Positions 15,619 to 24,859 of a DNA stretch of 64,000 bases are shown here, piece after piece; within the stretch, counting starts at the first letter, position 1, and every line of letters begins with the position of its first letter. The DNA comes from JBFJKD01 sp038106145. GTDB lineage: Bacteria > Pseudomonadota > Gammaproteobacteria > Pseudomonadales > Porticoccaceae. The translations under genes were made by a program, and so were the position numbers. Under the pieces are notes generated by a model. The model was not told the DNA's origin. It saw nothing but the letters and a program-made list of their open reading frames with translations, and did no database searches. The DNA lies in assembly GCA_038106145.1 (NCBI GenBank), contig JAYODD010000012.1, positions 1 through 64,000 on the forward strand. Reading direction: 5' to 3'.

Positions 15619-17097
15619 GTGCTCGAAAATATCAACCTGAATGCCGGGCTGCGCAAGGGCCTGGCAACCCTGAATCTCGACGCGCCGACGGCGGTGCAGG
15701 CCGAGGCTATTCCCGCGGCTCTCAGGGGCCAGGATTTGTTAATCCGCGCGGAAACCGGTAGCGGTAAAACCCTGGCTTATCTGCTACCCAGTGCACAGCG
15801 CGTACTGGCGGGGGACACGCCGCACGGTGCGGGTACGCTGGTGCTGGTGCTGGTGCCCACCCGGGAATTGGCGCGGCAGGTGGAAAAGCACTTTAAGGCG
15901 CTGGCAAAAAACACGCGGTTGTTGTCGGGGGTGATTATCGGCGGCAGCAGTACGAAGTTTCAGCAGGCGGTGTTGCGTAAAAATCCGGAGTTTATTATTG
16001 CTACGCCGGGGCGGCTGGTGGAATTACTGGCGACGGGCAGTGCGGACCTGGCGTCGCTGCAAACCCTGGTACTGGACGAGGCGGACCGCATGCTGGATAT
16101 GGGGTTCCGGGAGGATGTGCTGAAGATTATCGCGGCCTGCAACCCCCAGCGCCAGACCCTGTTGTTGTCCGCCACCTTGCGCCACGCCGGCGTAACCCGC
16201 ATGGCGAAGGCGATCCTGACGGATGCGCGGCGCATCACCCTCGGCGATGAACGCGGTCGGCACAGTCAGATACACCAGCAGGTGATTCTCACCGACGACA
16301 GAGCCCACAAGGAGAAAGTGCTAGCGTGGTTGCTGACGGCGCAGGCAACCGCCATTACGGCGGCGGCGCGCGCCGACGCTAATTTAACCAGGGGTGATAT
16401 CGACCCGGTAGAAACAGGCACGCAAGAACCGATCAACCCACCGGCACAACACAAGGCGCTGGTATTTTCCAATACCCGTATTCAGGCGGATCAGTTGAGT
16501 AATTTTTTGCGCTACCACAAATTGCGCGCCGGGGTGTTGCACGGCGAGCTCACCCAGGAAGAGCGCAATCAGGTGGTGACGCTGTTTGCGCAGGGTAAAG
16601 TTAATGTGCTGGTGGCCAGCGATGTGGCGGCGCGGGGGCTGGATATCAAGGATATCGATACGGTAATTAACTTCGATATGCCGCGCAACGTGGACGACTA
16701 CATTCACCGCATCGGGCGCACCGGCCGGGCCGGGCGGCAGGGGTTGGCGATTTCTTTTGTCAGCGCCAACGACTGGAATCTGATGGTGACCATCGAGCGC
16801 TATACGGGTGCGGCCTTTGAGCGTCGGGTAATTAAAAATTTAAAGGCCAAATTCAAGGGACCGAAAAAAGTGAAATCCAGCGGCAAGGCCGCCGGCCCGA
16901 AAAAGAAAAAAACCAGATTGCAGGACAAAAGCGCAACCCGGCACCGCAACGTCAAGAACAAAGGCAAAAACAAGGGTAAGGCGAGACCGGCAGCGCCGGA
17001 GGTCAGTCGCATTGCCGGCGCCACGCCATCGGGCAGTAACGATGGCCGGGCGCCATTGACCCGCAGGACCGCACCGGCCAAACGCAGGCCTGAGTAA
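15619..17097 (+). CDS. DEAD-box RNA helicase, SrmB-like
   Basis: 492 aa from GTG 15619, 8 bp after GAGGTG. Motifs in order: Q-motif region (PTAVQAEAIP), motif I AETGSGKT (44-51), PTRELA, TPGR, motif II DEAD (153-156), motif III SAT, ARGLD and HRIGRTGR. The C-terminal tail is strongly basic (KKKKTRLQDK...RHRNVKNKGKNKGK), like the RNA-binding tail of SrmB, which helps assemble the 50S subunit. About 30 extra residues (AARADANLTRGDIDPVETG...) lie between the two RecA domains. RhlE or another paralog cannot be excluded. Confidence 0.9.
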   Translation: MLENINLNAGLRKGLATLNLDAPTAVQAEAIPAALRGQDLLIRAETGSGKTLAYLLPSAQRVLAGDTPHGAGTLVLVLVPTRELARQVEKHFKALAKNTRLLSGVIIGGSSTKFQQAVLRKNPEFIIATPGRLVELLATGSADLASLQTLVLDEADRMLDMGFREDVLKIIAACNPQRQTLLLSATLRHAGVTRMAKAILTDARRITLGDERGRHSQIHQQVILTDDRAHKEKVLAWLLTAQATAITAAARADANLTRGDIDPVETGTQEPINPPAQHKALVFSNTRIQADQLSNFLRYHKLRAGVLHGELTQEERNQVVTLFAQGKVNVLVASDVAARGLDIKDIDTVINFDMPRNVDDYIHRIGRTGRAGRQGLAISFVSANDWNLMVTIERYTGAAFERRVIKNLKAKFKGPKKVKSSGKAAGPKKKKTRLQDKSATRHRNVKNKGKNKGKARPAAPEVSRIAGATPSGSNDGRAPLTRRTAPAKRRPE

Positions 17098-17133
17098 GTG
17101 CGCCGGGCAACAAAAAATTTGCTGCGGCGTTAA

Positions 17134-18210
17134 TCAGCCTTCCACAAACCCTTTCCAGGTGCCCATGTAGGTGACAAAGGCGTCCCCCAGCCCCTGGTTG
17201 CGCAGGTAGCTGGCGGAAACGGGCAGGGGAGTTGGGGTGAACTCCGGGTTTTGCGCGGTTTGCAGGGGAAAATCGTGGTGCAAAATGGCGGCGCGGCCCA
17301 ACAGTACGAAATCCACGCCAGCGTCCAGACACTGTTGAGCGTCCTCGGGTGTACGTATTTTTCCGGCGACCCCGAGACGCACGTCGCCTCGCTCCAACTC
17401 GGTAAAATAAGACAGCAGGCTGCGACCCTGGTACTGCTCGTCCATGGGTTCCTTAAAGACATCCCACAGGGACATATCGATGTAATCCACCCGTGCCTCG
17501 CGCATCAATTGCTGGGCGATCTGTTGCACCTCGGGTAACTGCATGCCGAACCGCTCCGGGGACAGGCGCACGCCGAGATTAAAATCCCTGCGGCAGCGCT
17601 GACGAATGCCCGCGATAATTTCCTGCAAAACACGCGTGCGGTTTTTCAGGGTGCCGCCGTACTGGTCGTCCCGTTGATTGGTTTCGGCGCTGAGGAAACG
17701 GCACAGGATGTAGCCGTGGGCGCCGTGCAGTTCCACGCCGTCAAAACCCGCTGCTTCGGCCCGTTGTGCGGCGCGAATAAAATCGTCGACCAGTTGCGTC
17801 ACTTCCGCGGTGAGCAAGGCGCGGGCGCCACTTTCTGCATCGGCGGACGGCGCCACCGGGGCGCAACCGATTAGATCGCGGGGCGAGCGCGCGCCGCCGT
17901 GGTGCAACTGCGCGATGGCCAGACTGCCGTGGCCTTTAATAGCGCTGGCGAGGCGGGTTAATCCGGGAATATGGTCGTCGGAGAAAATGCCGAGTTGCCC
18001 GGCAAAACCCTGTCCCACGGCTTGCACGTGAGCGGCGCAGGTCATGGTCAGGCCAAACCCACCGGCGGCGCGCATGGTGAGCCAATTGAATTCATCGTCC
18101 GATAGCTGGCCGTTCAAGTGACTTTGTAAATTGGTGAGGGGCGCCAGCGCGAAGCGGTTGTTCAGGGCGGGGCCGTGTAGAAAGGTCAGCGGTTCAAAGA
18201 GTTGTGGCAT
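17134..18210 (-). CDS. NADH:flavin oxidoreductase, Old Yellow Enzyme family
   Basis: 358 aa TIM-barrel flavoenzyme. LFEPLTFLHGPALNNRFALAPLTN begins the barrel, GVELHGAHGYILCRFLSAETNQRDDQYGG holds the His-x-x-His region and the substrate loop, and GVAGKIRTPEDAQQCLDAGVDFVLLGRAA is the FMN phosphate site. Members reduce activated C=C bonds of enones with NAD(P)H. It is convergent with the helicase gene. No fused Fe-S or NAD domain is present, unlike the FadH-type gene at 38163. The physiological substrate is unknown. Confidence 0.9.
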   Translation of the reverse strand: MPQLFEPLTFLHGPALNNRFALAPLTNLQSHLNGQLSDDEFNWLTMRAAGGFGLTMTCAAHVQAVGQGFAGQLGIFSDDHIPGLTRLASAIKGHGSLAIAQLHHGGARSPRDLIGCAPVAPSADAESGARALLTAEVTQLVDDFIRAAQRAEAAGFDGVELHGAHGYILCRFLSAETNQRDDQYGGTLKNRTRVLQEIIAGIRQRCRRDFNLGVRLSPERFGMQLPEVQQIAQQLMREARVDYIDMSLWDVFKEPMDEQYQGRSLLSYFTELERGDVRLGVAGKIRTPEDAQQCLDAGVDFVLLGRAAILHHDFPLQTAQNPEFTPTPLPVSASYLRNQGLGDAFVTYMGTWKGFVEG

Positions 18211-18294
18211 GCAAATTCCGGGGTGAGTCAGTGGGCGATGAGTGTGTGTGGCTGCTGTGTCCTTAACACCGGAGCAGAAAGATCAATAGTACCT

Positions 18295-19071
18295 TTATGC
18301 AGGGGAGGTTGTCTCTTTGGGGGGCAGCAAATCAAATTCCGCGATGACGGGTAAGTGGTCGCTGGCAATTTTGGCGACCTGGTGGCGACACCCTGCGGCG
18401 GAAACGAAGCGCAAATTGCCCCGGTAATAAATACGATCCAGTCCACCCCGCGGCGCAAAGGACGGGTAGGTTTTAATCGGCCGAGTGCGCAGGCGGGTGT
18501 CGTGGTCGGTGGCGCAGGTCAGGGACATGCCTTCGACAAACAGTGCCCGTAGCCGCGATAACCAGTCGTTAAAGTCCCCACCCACAATACAGGCCGACGC
18601 CAGATGTATGTCGGTAAATTCTTTGGAGCGCATCAACAGGCCCGCCTGGCGTTGTCGTTCCAGGGGCGATAGGCCCAGGTGCAGATTAAAAACCTCGAGG
18701 CGGTAAGGCGAATTATCGCCGTGGGGAATCTCGATTCCCGTATGCTGACAGCCGCGGCGCTTGAGGTCGCCGATGGTGAGATTAATATTGCGCTCCCGGA
18801 CAATGGGGTAGCGGCTCAGGGTGGCATTGCCGTAGCGGCCCTTGCGCAGGCTCACATTGTGGCCGCTGGCGTAATGGGGATAGTCGAGGGCGCTGGCTAT
18901 TTCCTTCGCCATATCCTGTTCTTTGGAACGGGGCGCGCCCTCGTCGACTTCCTGCAACAGGACAATATGCGGATCGTGATCCCGCAGAATCGACACGATC
19001 CGGTCCGGGCGAAAGCGCCGGTCAAGGCCGATGGCGCGGTGAATATTGTAGGTGACAATGCGCAGTTTCAA
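18295..19071 (-). CDS. Endonuclease/exonuclease/phosphatase family protein
   Basis: 258 aa with the EEP fold: TYNIHRAIGLDRRF at the start (metal Asn), LLQEVDEG (catalytic Glu), FNLHLGLSP, VGGDFNDW (Asp/Asn) and the final SDHLPVIAEF (Asp-His). No signal peptide is seen. Family members include metal-dependent nucleases, phosphodiesterases and sphingomyelinase-like enzymes. The substrate cannot be told from sequence. It lies 84 bp downstream of the OYE gene on the same strand, possibly cotranscribed. Confidence 0.85.
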   Translation of the reverse strand: MKLRIVTYNIHRAIGLDRRFRPDRIVSILRDHDPHIVLLQEVDEGAPRSKEQDMAKEIASALDYPHYASGHNVSLRKGRYGNATLSRYPIVRERNINLTIGDLKRRGCQHTGIEIPHGDNSPYRLEVFNLHLGLSPLERQRQAGLLMRSKEFTDIHLASACIVGGDFNDWLSRLRALFVEGMSLTCATDHDTRLRTRPIKTYPSFAPRGGLDRIYYRGNLRFVSAAGCRHQVAKIASDHLPVIAEFDLLPPKETTSPA

Positions 19072-19505
19072 CGGATTGATACCGGGTTAAAAATGTTCGG
19101 GCAATTTCCTGTACAGCTTTCTGGCTGTGTGCCAGGCGCCAGCTTACTTGCTGTGGTGGATTATACAGGGGCTGGCCGTTTTGAATGCGGTCCCGTTACC
19201 GGGGCCGATCTGCCCAGTACCGGGGTCGATTGCGCCATCCACCGTGCACAAACTGCCAAATTTTTCCGACGTGTGGCCTCCATATAAATTCTACCGGCGG
19301 GTAGGTTACAATCGAAGGTGTTATAATTCGCCTGATTTCAGATTAGATCAGTCTGTTAGCCGGGTAAATCGCCGCTCACTTAAGCCCATGTATACCACTG
19401 CCGTGGTCGCCACAGGTTGAACGGAATACGTCTTGAGCGGGATCAGTTAAGCCGCCACAGGGCAGCCAACTATTTTAAACTAGCTTCTAAAGGTCGGAGG
19501 ACCCT
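19072..19505. other. Intergenic region before the monooxygenase locus
   Basis: 434 bp between divergent genes. A perfect TATAAT lies at 19322-19327 on the plus strand, but there is no -35 at usual spacing; if real, this promoter would need an activator. GGAGG just before 19506 is the ribosome binding site of the monooxygenase. No RNA gene is seen. Confidence 0.4.
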
Positions 19506-21410
19506 ATGACCGATGAGAAACAATTTGCCGAGGCTGTAGCCATCGCCAATATTCCCACCCTGTTGATGGTGCTGGTACAACTGAGCGGCGAACGGCGCTG
19601 GCTGCAGGATCCTTACCGCCCGCGGCGCCCCCGGGGGGTGGACGATAACGACAGCGGCGGTTTGAGCATCGACATTCAGCAGGAAATCCGCGCCGCCGCC
19701 CTGGAAGCCATTCTGGCCTGGAAAAACGGCAAGCCGCCGGCGCTGGAACCGAGCGAACAGGATCTGGTGGAAATGCTGTCCGTGGCCATGGGTGAAAAAG
19801 TCCCCGCCGAGTACGGTGGCATGACGTCGGCACAGCTGGGGCAAACGCCTATGCTGTGGGACCACAAGATCGACGTGCCAGAAAACTTTAGCGTGGTGGT
19901 GATTGGCGCGGGAGTGTCCGGACTGGTGGCAGCGGTGAATCTGAAAGCCGCGGGCATCCCGTTTAAATTGTTCGAACGCCGTCACTCCGTGGGTGGGGTG
20001 TGGCAGGACAACCGTTATCCCGGCGCTGGGGTGGACACTCCCAACCATCTTTACTCCTTTTCTTTCGCGCCCTACGACTGGAGCGCGTATTTCGCGATGC
20101 GCGACGAGCTGCACGATTATTTTGATCAGGTGGCTGACGATTTTGATATCAAAAAAGATATTCAATTCGACACGGACGTGGTGTCCGTCGTTTACCGGGA
20201 AGGCAGCCAGAGCTGGGATGTAACCGTCAAAGACTCCAGCGGCGCGCAAACCACCCATAACGCCAACATTGTTATCAGCGCCGCGGGCATCTTTAATCCG
20301 CCGGCGTTCCCCAAGATTGAAGGGCTCGACAGTTTTGCCGGCGAGAGCTGGCACACTGCGGAATGGCCGGACGACAAAACCATTGCCGGCAAGCGGGTGG
20401 TGATGATCGGCAATGGCGCTACTGGCATGCAAATTGGGCCGGAAATACAGCATCAGGTGGAGTCCCTTACCATTTTTCAGCGCGCGCCGCACTGGGCGTC
20501 GCCCCACGAGCAATTCCGCAAGTTGGTGCCGGAGCCGGTGCGCTTTTGATTGCGTGAGGTGCCCCTGTAGCGCTGGTGGTACCGTATGCGACTGGGGTGG
20601 ACCTACAACGACCGGGTTTACCTGTCGCTGTTTAAGGACGAAAACTGGGAACACCCGGAGCGCTCCCTGAATGCGGTCAACGATGCGCACCGCGCCTACT
20701 TTACCGACTACATCAAAAGCGAGCTGGGCGATCGTATCGACCTGCTCGACAAGGTGTTGCCCACCTATCCACCCTTCGGCAAACGCCTGTTGATGGACAA
20801 CGGCTGGTATCGCATGTTGCGCAACCCGAAAGTGACGCTGGTGGATAACCCCATTTTGCGCATCGAGGGCAATCGGGTGATTACCGAGGACGGGAGCAGC
20901 TACACAGCGGACGTTATTCTGGTGTCCACCGGCTTTGACGTGCTGAAAATGCTGTCCACCTACGAGCTGGTTGGGCGTGGTGGTGTCAACGTGCGCAAAA
21001 TCTGGGGCGACGAAGACGCCAGTTCTTACCTGGGTACCGTGATTCCAGGCTTTCCCAATTTTTTCACCCTGTACGGACCAAATCTGCAACCGGGTCACGG
21101 TGGCAGTTTGATATTCGTATCCGAAATGCAGGTGCGTTACATCATGGATATGATCGAGAAAATGAACAATCAGGGAATCGGCGCTGTCGAATGCCGCCAG
21201 GAAGCCCACGACCGCTATCTCGAAAAAATTAATAAACTGCACGAGAAGATGGTGTGGACCCATCCGGGTATGAGCACCTACTACCGCAACTCAAAGGGCC
21301 GTATTGTGGTGAATTCACCCTATCGCAATGTGGATTTTTTTGAGATGACCAAACAGGTGAATATGGACGACTATCTCGTTGAACCGCAACAGGGGTTACA
21401 AGCCGGTTAG
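19506..21410 (+). pseudogene. Baeyer-Villiger monooxygenase (4-hydroxyacetophenone type), two in-frame stops
   Basis: One continuous frame of 634 sense codons broken by TGA at 20547-20549 and TAG at 20568-20570, with matching sequence on both sides (LVPEPVRF-stop-LREVPL-stop-RWWYRMRLGW). The N-terminal helical extension (about 1-125) is typical of 4-hydroxyacetophenone monooxygenase. Then come the FAD site VIGAGVSGLVAA, the BVMO fingerprint FAGESWHTAEW, and the NADPH site MIGNGATGMQIG. The second part (RKVTLVDNPI..., TGFD, YGPNLQPGHGG) is intact. Such enzymes turn aryl ketones into esters with NADPH and O2. As written, the protein ends after residue 347 and would be inactive. Draft sequence error is the alternative. 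Confidence 0.88.
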
Positions 21411-21464
21411 ACACAAGCCCACGCTGGCGGCGAGGAATTTTTTCTTGCTGGCTATAGCGGCAAA

Positions 21465-21494
21465 AAAAAACGAGGCTTCAGGGCCTCGTTTTTT
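21465..21494. terminator. Bidirectional terminator
   Basis: CGAGGC and GCCTCG (21471-21476 and 21483-21488) form a stem flanked by A-run and T-run, so it can work on both strands. It lies between the convergent monooxygenase and MBL genes. Confidence 0.85.
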
Positions 21495-21542
21495 ATGGAT
21501 ATTTTATGCCAGCGGCGAACCACTATTTTGTCAATTATTCCT

Positions 21543-22067
21543 TCAGGATTCAAAACGATAACCATCTCCGTCGGGTACTATTTTTCCTGCGGTGGGCGTG
21601 GCGAAGTGGGTGCCGAGGATGGTGGTTGAGGCATCGCCGAAACGTTGCATAAACGCGATGCGGGTTTTTTCAGCCAGGCTGCTGTCGGTGTCGGCCATAT
21701 CAATCCAGCCGGGTTTGGCCATCTGCAGGGGGTAGTGAAACATGTCGCCGGTTATCACCGCCTGCTCGCCAGCCGACTGGATCAGTATGCTGACGTGGCC
21801 GGGGGTGGGAATCAGACTGACTTCATCGTTGATGCGATGGTTTGCTGCGACCAGATCAACCAGTTGCGCCGCGAAAATCGGTTGCAGCGCGTGTTCCAGG
21901 GCGTTACTTTTGTAGGGGTCTTCTTCATCTTTCCAGTATTCCCACTCCGCCGCACCGAACAGATAGCGGGCGTTGGGAAAGGTGGGAATCCAGGTGCCGT
22001 TTTACAGGCGGGTGATGGTTACGTTGCCGATCTGCCAGGAGAGGTTTTTATAAAAACGGTCGGTCAT
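21543..22067 (-). pseudogene. MBL-fold hydrolase, internally deleted
   Basis: From ATG 22067 (with GGAG upstream) the frame reads MTDRFYKNLSWQIGNVTITR and meets TAA at 22002-22004. The same frame then continues with family-like sequence (NGTWIPTFPNARYLFGAAEW ... IPTPGHVSILI ... VITGDMFHYPLQM) to the stop at 21543. The segment that should carry the HxHxDH zinc motif is absent; about 80-100 codons appear lost at the point of the stop. The remaining His and Asp ligands cannot form the metal site. Related hydrolases often sit beside Baeyer-Villiger genes and may open lactones or esters. Confidence 0.82.
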
Positions 22068-22205
22068 CGCACAAGCTCCTTTCTTGTTATTTAATTTTTG
22101 TTGTGCCGTCAGATATTAGTGGTCGCCGCCGATTGGCGCGCCCCCGCTAAAGCAGATTAATGGCGTCGGACTCGCCAGATGTGAATGCCACTCACGGGGA
22201 GATAC

Positions 22206-22679
22206 TTAACGCGGCAGGTTACCGGCGATAAAATCCTCGAAGTTGGTGGTGTTTAGCACTTTGTCCCCGCGACCCAGGACATCGAACAGATTGCCGTCGA
22301 CGGCTTGCATACTGAAAAACACCAGGGTGCCTTCGGGTCCGGCGTATTCCATATGCACATCGCCGCCGGGTTTGTTGGCGTAATCCCCGGCCGTGCGGAC
22401 TTTATGCACGGGCTTGCCGTTTACTACTTCAACGGTGTGGTGCTCGCCCTCGAGAATCAGCGACATACTGTTGCCCAGGTGGCGGTGATAGTGGCAGTAG
22501 GAATTGGGCGCCCAGCGGCTGAGGAAGTCGACGGTGCCGGATTTGGGTGATGCACCCAGAATGGCGATGGCATAGTCGATGGGGTAATCGAAGCGTGGGT
22601 CGGGACCGAAATGGAGCCACTCAAGGGCGCTGGTATCGAAGTTTGACAGGGGGGTAAATTTCGCGGCGGCTTGATTCAT
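22206..22679 (-). CDS. Cupin-domain protein
   Basis: 157 aa single cupin. Motif 1 is seen as SYCHYHRHLGNSMSLILEGEH, with His ligands and a Glu, and motif 2 as GGDVHMEYAGPEGTLVFF. This metal-binding pattern occurs in small dioxygenases acting on acetophenones and diketones and in ChrR-like cupins. Position beside a 4-hydroxyacetophenone-type monooxygenase and an MBL hydrolase suggests a role in aryl-ketone breakdown, but the substrate is not established. The gene is intact, unlike its two neighbours. Confidence 0.75.
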   Translation of the reverse strand: MNQAAAKFTPLSNFDTSALEWLHFGPDPRFDYPIDYAIAILGASPKSGTVDFLSRWAPNSYCHYHRHLGNSMSLILEGEHHTVEVVNGKPVHKVRTAGDYANKPGGDVHMEYAGPEGTLVFFSMQAVDGNLFDVLGRGDKVLNTTNFEDFIAGNLPR

Positions 22680-22830
22680 GAGGTGATTATCCTCTTGATT
22701 TACTGCGTTTCAGGTGACGGTTTGGTGCTCAGATTAGCACATTTGTGCTTATCTGCCAGTACCGCGGCGACCTGCAGACTAGTACCCCCCCTGGTACAGC
22801 GGCTGGCCAGGGGGCGGTCGTGCAGGCGTT

Positions 22831-24099
22831 TTAATACTTAAATTTGATATCCATTTGCAGGCGATCGTAGTCGGTTTCCAGGTCGCCTTTTTCGTTAATA
22901 AAGTAGGTCAGCGCCAGCGACACATTGTTGTCCAGGGCGTAGGCGCCTTTTAGCAAATGGCCCTTGTTGTTGGTGCCGCCGTCGCCGAAGTCTGAATCGG
23001 TAATCAGGGCAAAGACCGCATCCGCCTCCAGGTCCTGATAGGCGTACCCAAGTTCCCAACTGCCGGGGTTTTTAGCCTTGCCCAGGGTACCACCCGCTGC
23101 CCAGCCGGTGTCGTTGTTGCTGGCGTCCTGATTCTGGACCCAGTCGGCAAACAGACTGGCGGGCAGTCCAGCCAGGGTGAACGTCAGTTCGGCGAATGCC
23201 TCCAGCTCTTCGTAATTGTGCTGATAGACCATATCGGGGCCATCCGCGACCAGAGTGTTGCCGAACGAACTGCTGGAATAGAACGGTTTAGCGCCAGCCA
23301 CGGGAATATCGTAGTAGCCGAGGCCCACGATCAGGCGGGTGCTGTCGCTCAGGGCGGTATGCAGACCAACCTGCGTACCCCAGATACTTTCCGCGTTCTG
23401 CTTGCCCGCTTTGTCGTCGCTTTCCAGATACAAAAAGGCACCGTTGGCGAAGAACGCGCCGTTAGCGTAGTTGGCCGCGAGACCTTCGGGGCGGTAGTCG
23501 TCATCCCATAGCAGGGCGTGCCCGCCGGGTTTGTAAAATGGCGTTTTGAATTTACCACCGAGTACATGGGTGTTGGCCAGACCGCTCCAGTCAAAGTAGG
23601 CCAGGTCCAGATTGATGCCCTTGGAGCTGCCGCCGTTGCCGAAGGTCTGGTTGCTGGACACCGGGTCGTCACTGCCGGAGGCCAGCCCAAAGCCCACCTT
23701 CCAGTCCTCGTTGACCTGCGCCTGGGCTTCGATACGCGCCCGCATGCGCGAACGATTGCGGTCCTTGTCGTTGTCCGCATCGTCGATATTTTCGTAGCGG
23801 TAGCGGAAATCTCCGTTAACCTGAATGCGCTCGGCCCAGACCAGTTTTTCGTTGGGGGCGGCGGGCAGGCTGGCGGCTTTGGCCAATTCGGCATTGCGTT
23901 CGCGCAGCTCCTGATCGCTTTGCTCCAGTTGATTGACACGGGCGGTCAACGCTTCCACCTGTTGAATCAGCCGTTGCACGGTGGTGTCGTCCACCGCGGC
24001 GAACGCGCTGGAGGTGATCGCCATCAGGCTTACGAGCAGGGCTCCCCGAGCGCTCCGGGAGCTGCGATTTTTGGCGACGTTGGTTGGTCGGTGTTTCAT
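22831..24099 (-). CDS. Putative outer-membrane porin
   Basis: 422 aa from the ATG at 24099, with GAGGA 8 bp upstream. Two earlier in-frame ATGs overlap or precede that site. A basic signal peptide ends near SSAFAAVDD, followed by a periplasmic coiled coil (VQRLIQQVEALTARVNQLEQSDQELRERN, about 39-68) and a beta-barrel of alternating strands from NGDFRYRYEN to the terminal LQMDIKFKY, which ends in an aromatic residue as required by the Bam machinery. This matches the coiled-coil putative-porin family. The substrate is unknown. Confidence 0.88.
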   Translation of the reverse strand: MKHRPTNVAKNRSSRSARGALLVSLMAITSSAFAAVDDTTVQRLIQQVEALTARVNQLEQSDQELRERNAELAKAASLPAAPNEKLVWAERIQVNGDFRYRYENIDDADNDKDRNRSRMRARIEAQAQVNEDWKVGFGLASGSDDPVSSNQTFGNGGSSKGINLDLAYFDWSGLANTHVLGGKFKTPFYKPGGHALLWDDDYRPEGLAANYANGAFFANGAFLYLESDDKAGKQNAESIWGTQVGLHTALSDSTRLIVGLGYYDIPVAGAKPFYSSSSFGNTLVADGPDMVYQHNYEELEAFAELTFTLAGLPASLFADWVQNQDASNNDTGWAAGGTLGKAKNPGSWELGYAYQDLEADAVFALITDSDFGDGGTNNKGHLLKGAYALDNNVSLALTYFINEKGDLETDYDRLQMDIKFKY

Positions 24100-24318
24100 A
24101 CACTGCATCCTCTTGATGATCAAAGGGTGGGGCACTACCCCGAGTGTCCAGTGGTGCGTCGGAGTGAGTTTGCCTTGCTACAGGGCTGTTACAAACTGGC
24201 TGGGCCAACGGGTCACGGCTGGCGCAACGGCAAGTAACCGGAACGGGTAAAAACGGGCGACAGTATATCGCAGTGATGTTCCGCCACAAAAGGTGGGGGT
24301 GTTCCCACGTCGAGTCCG

Positions 24319-24825
24319 TTAGCGGGCGGGTAGTTCGTGGGCCAGTAACCAGCGCTTGGTGTCGAGGCCACCGGCAAAGCCGGTCAGGGCGCCATTACTG
24401 CCGATTATACGGTGACAGGGCACGACTATGGGCAGGGGGTTTTTACTGTTGGCCATCCCCACCGCCCGCGCCGCGGTGGGTTTGCCGATGGCGGTGGCGA
24501 TCGCCCCGTAACTGGCGGTGGCGCCGTAGGGTATGGCGCGTAATTGCGTCCACACGGTTTTTTGGAATGCGGTACCCTGCGGCGCCAGAGTCAGGTCGAA
24601 TACCCGGAGGTTTCCCGTGAAATAGGCACTCAGTTGCTCCAGCGCCTGTTGGACAAAAAGATTGGCGCGGGCGTTAGCAGGGAGCGGTGCTGCCTGCGCC
24701 GTCCTTTTTTGATTGGGAAACCTGATTGCGGTCAGTCCTTGATCAGTGGCGATCACGGTCAGCTGTCCGATGGGGCTTTCCAGGTACGCGCAAAAATATT
24801 CCGGGTTTTGCTGGTTGGGTGACAT
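24319..24825 (-). CDS. ogt: Methylated-DNA--[protein]-cysteine S-methyltransferase
   Basis: 168 aa from the ATG at 24825 (MSPNQQNPEYF). The open frame runs further upstream, but that part has no family character. FQKTVWTQLRAIPYGATASYGAIA holds the helix-turn-helix that inserts into DNA, and VVPCHRIIG contains the acceptor Cys. The enzyme takes the O6-methyl group from guanine onto this Cys in a one-time reaction. It follows the ada-alkA fusion gene by 34 bp on the same strand, so the two are probably one alkylation-repair operon. Confidence 0.94.
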   Translation of the reverse strand: MSPNQQNPEYFCAYLESPIGQLTVIATDQGLTAIRFPNQKRTAQAAPLPANARANLFVQQALEQLSAYFTGNLRVFDLTLAPQGTAFQKTVWTQLRAIPYGATASYGAIATAIGKPTAARAVGMANSKNPLPIVVPCHRIIGSNGALTGFAGGLDTKRWLLAHELPAR

Positions 24826-24859
24826 GTTGATTCTCCGTGGTCGGCAACAGGTTGCGGCG

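Noticed and set aside
19299..19327. Sigma-70 promoter at the perfect TATAAT
   Set aside because: No -35 hexamer at 15-19 bp; the nearest TTACAA is only 10 bp away.
20547..20549. TGA as a selenocysteine codon
   Set aside because: A second stop (TAG) follows seven codons later, Baeyer-Villiger enzymes do not use selenocysteine there, and no SECIS-like hairpin was evident.
19470..21263. A 597-codon open frame on the minus strand
   Set aside because: It lies entirely opposite the monooxygenase gene, has no family features, and reflects GC-biased third positions. It is open only because the sense strand avoids certain codons.
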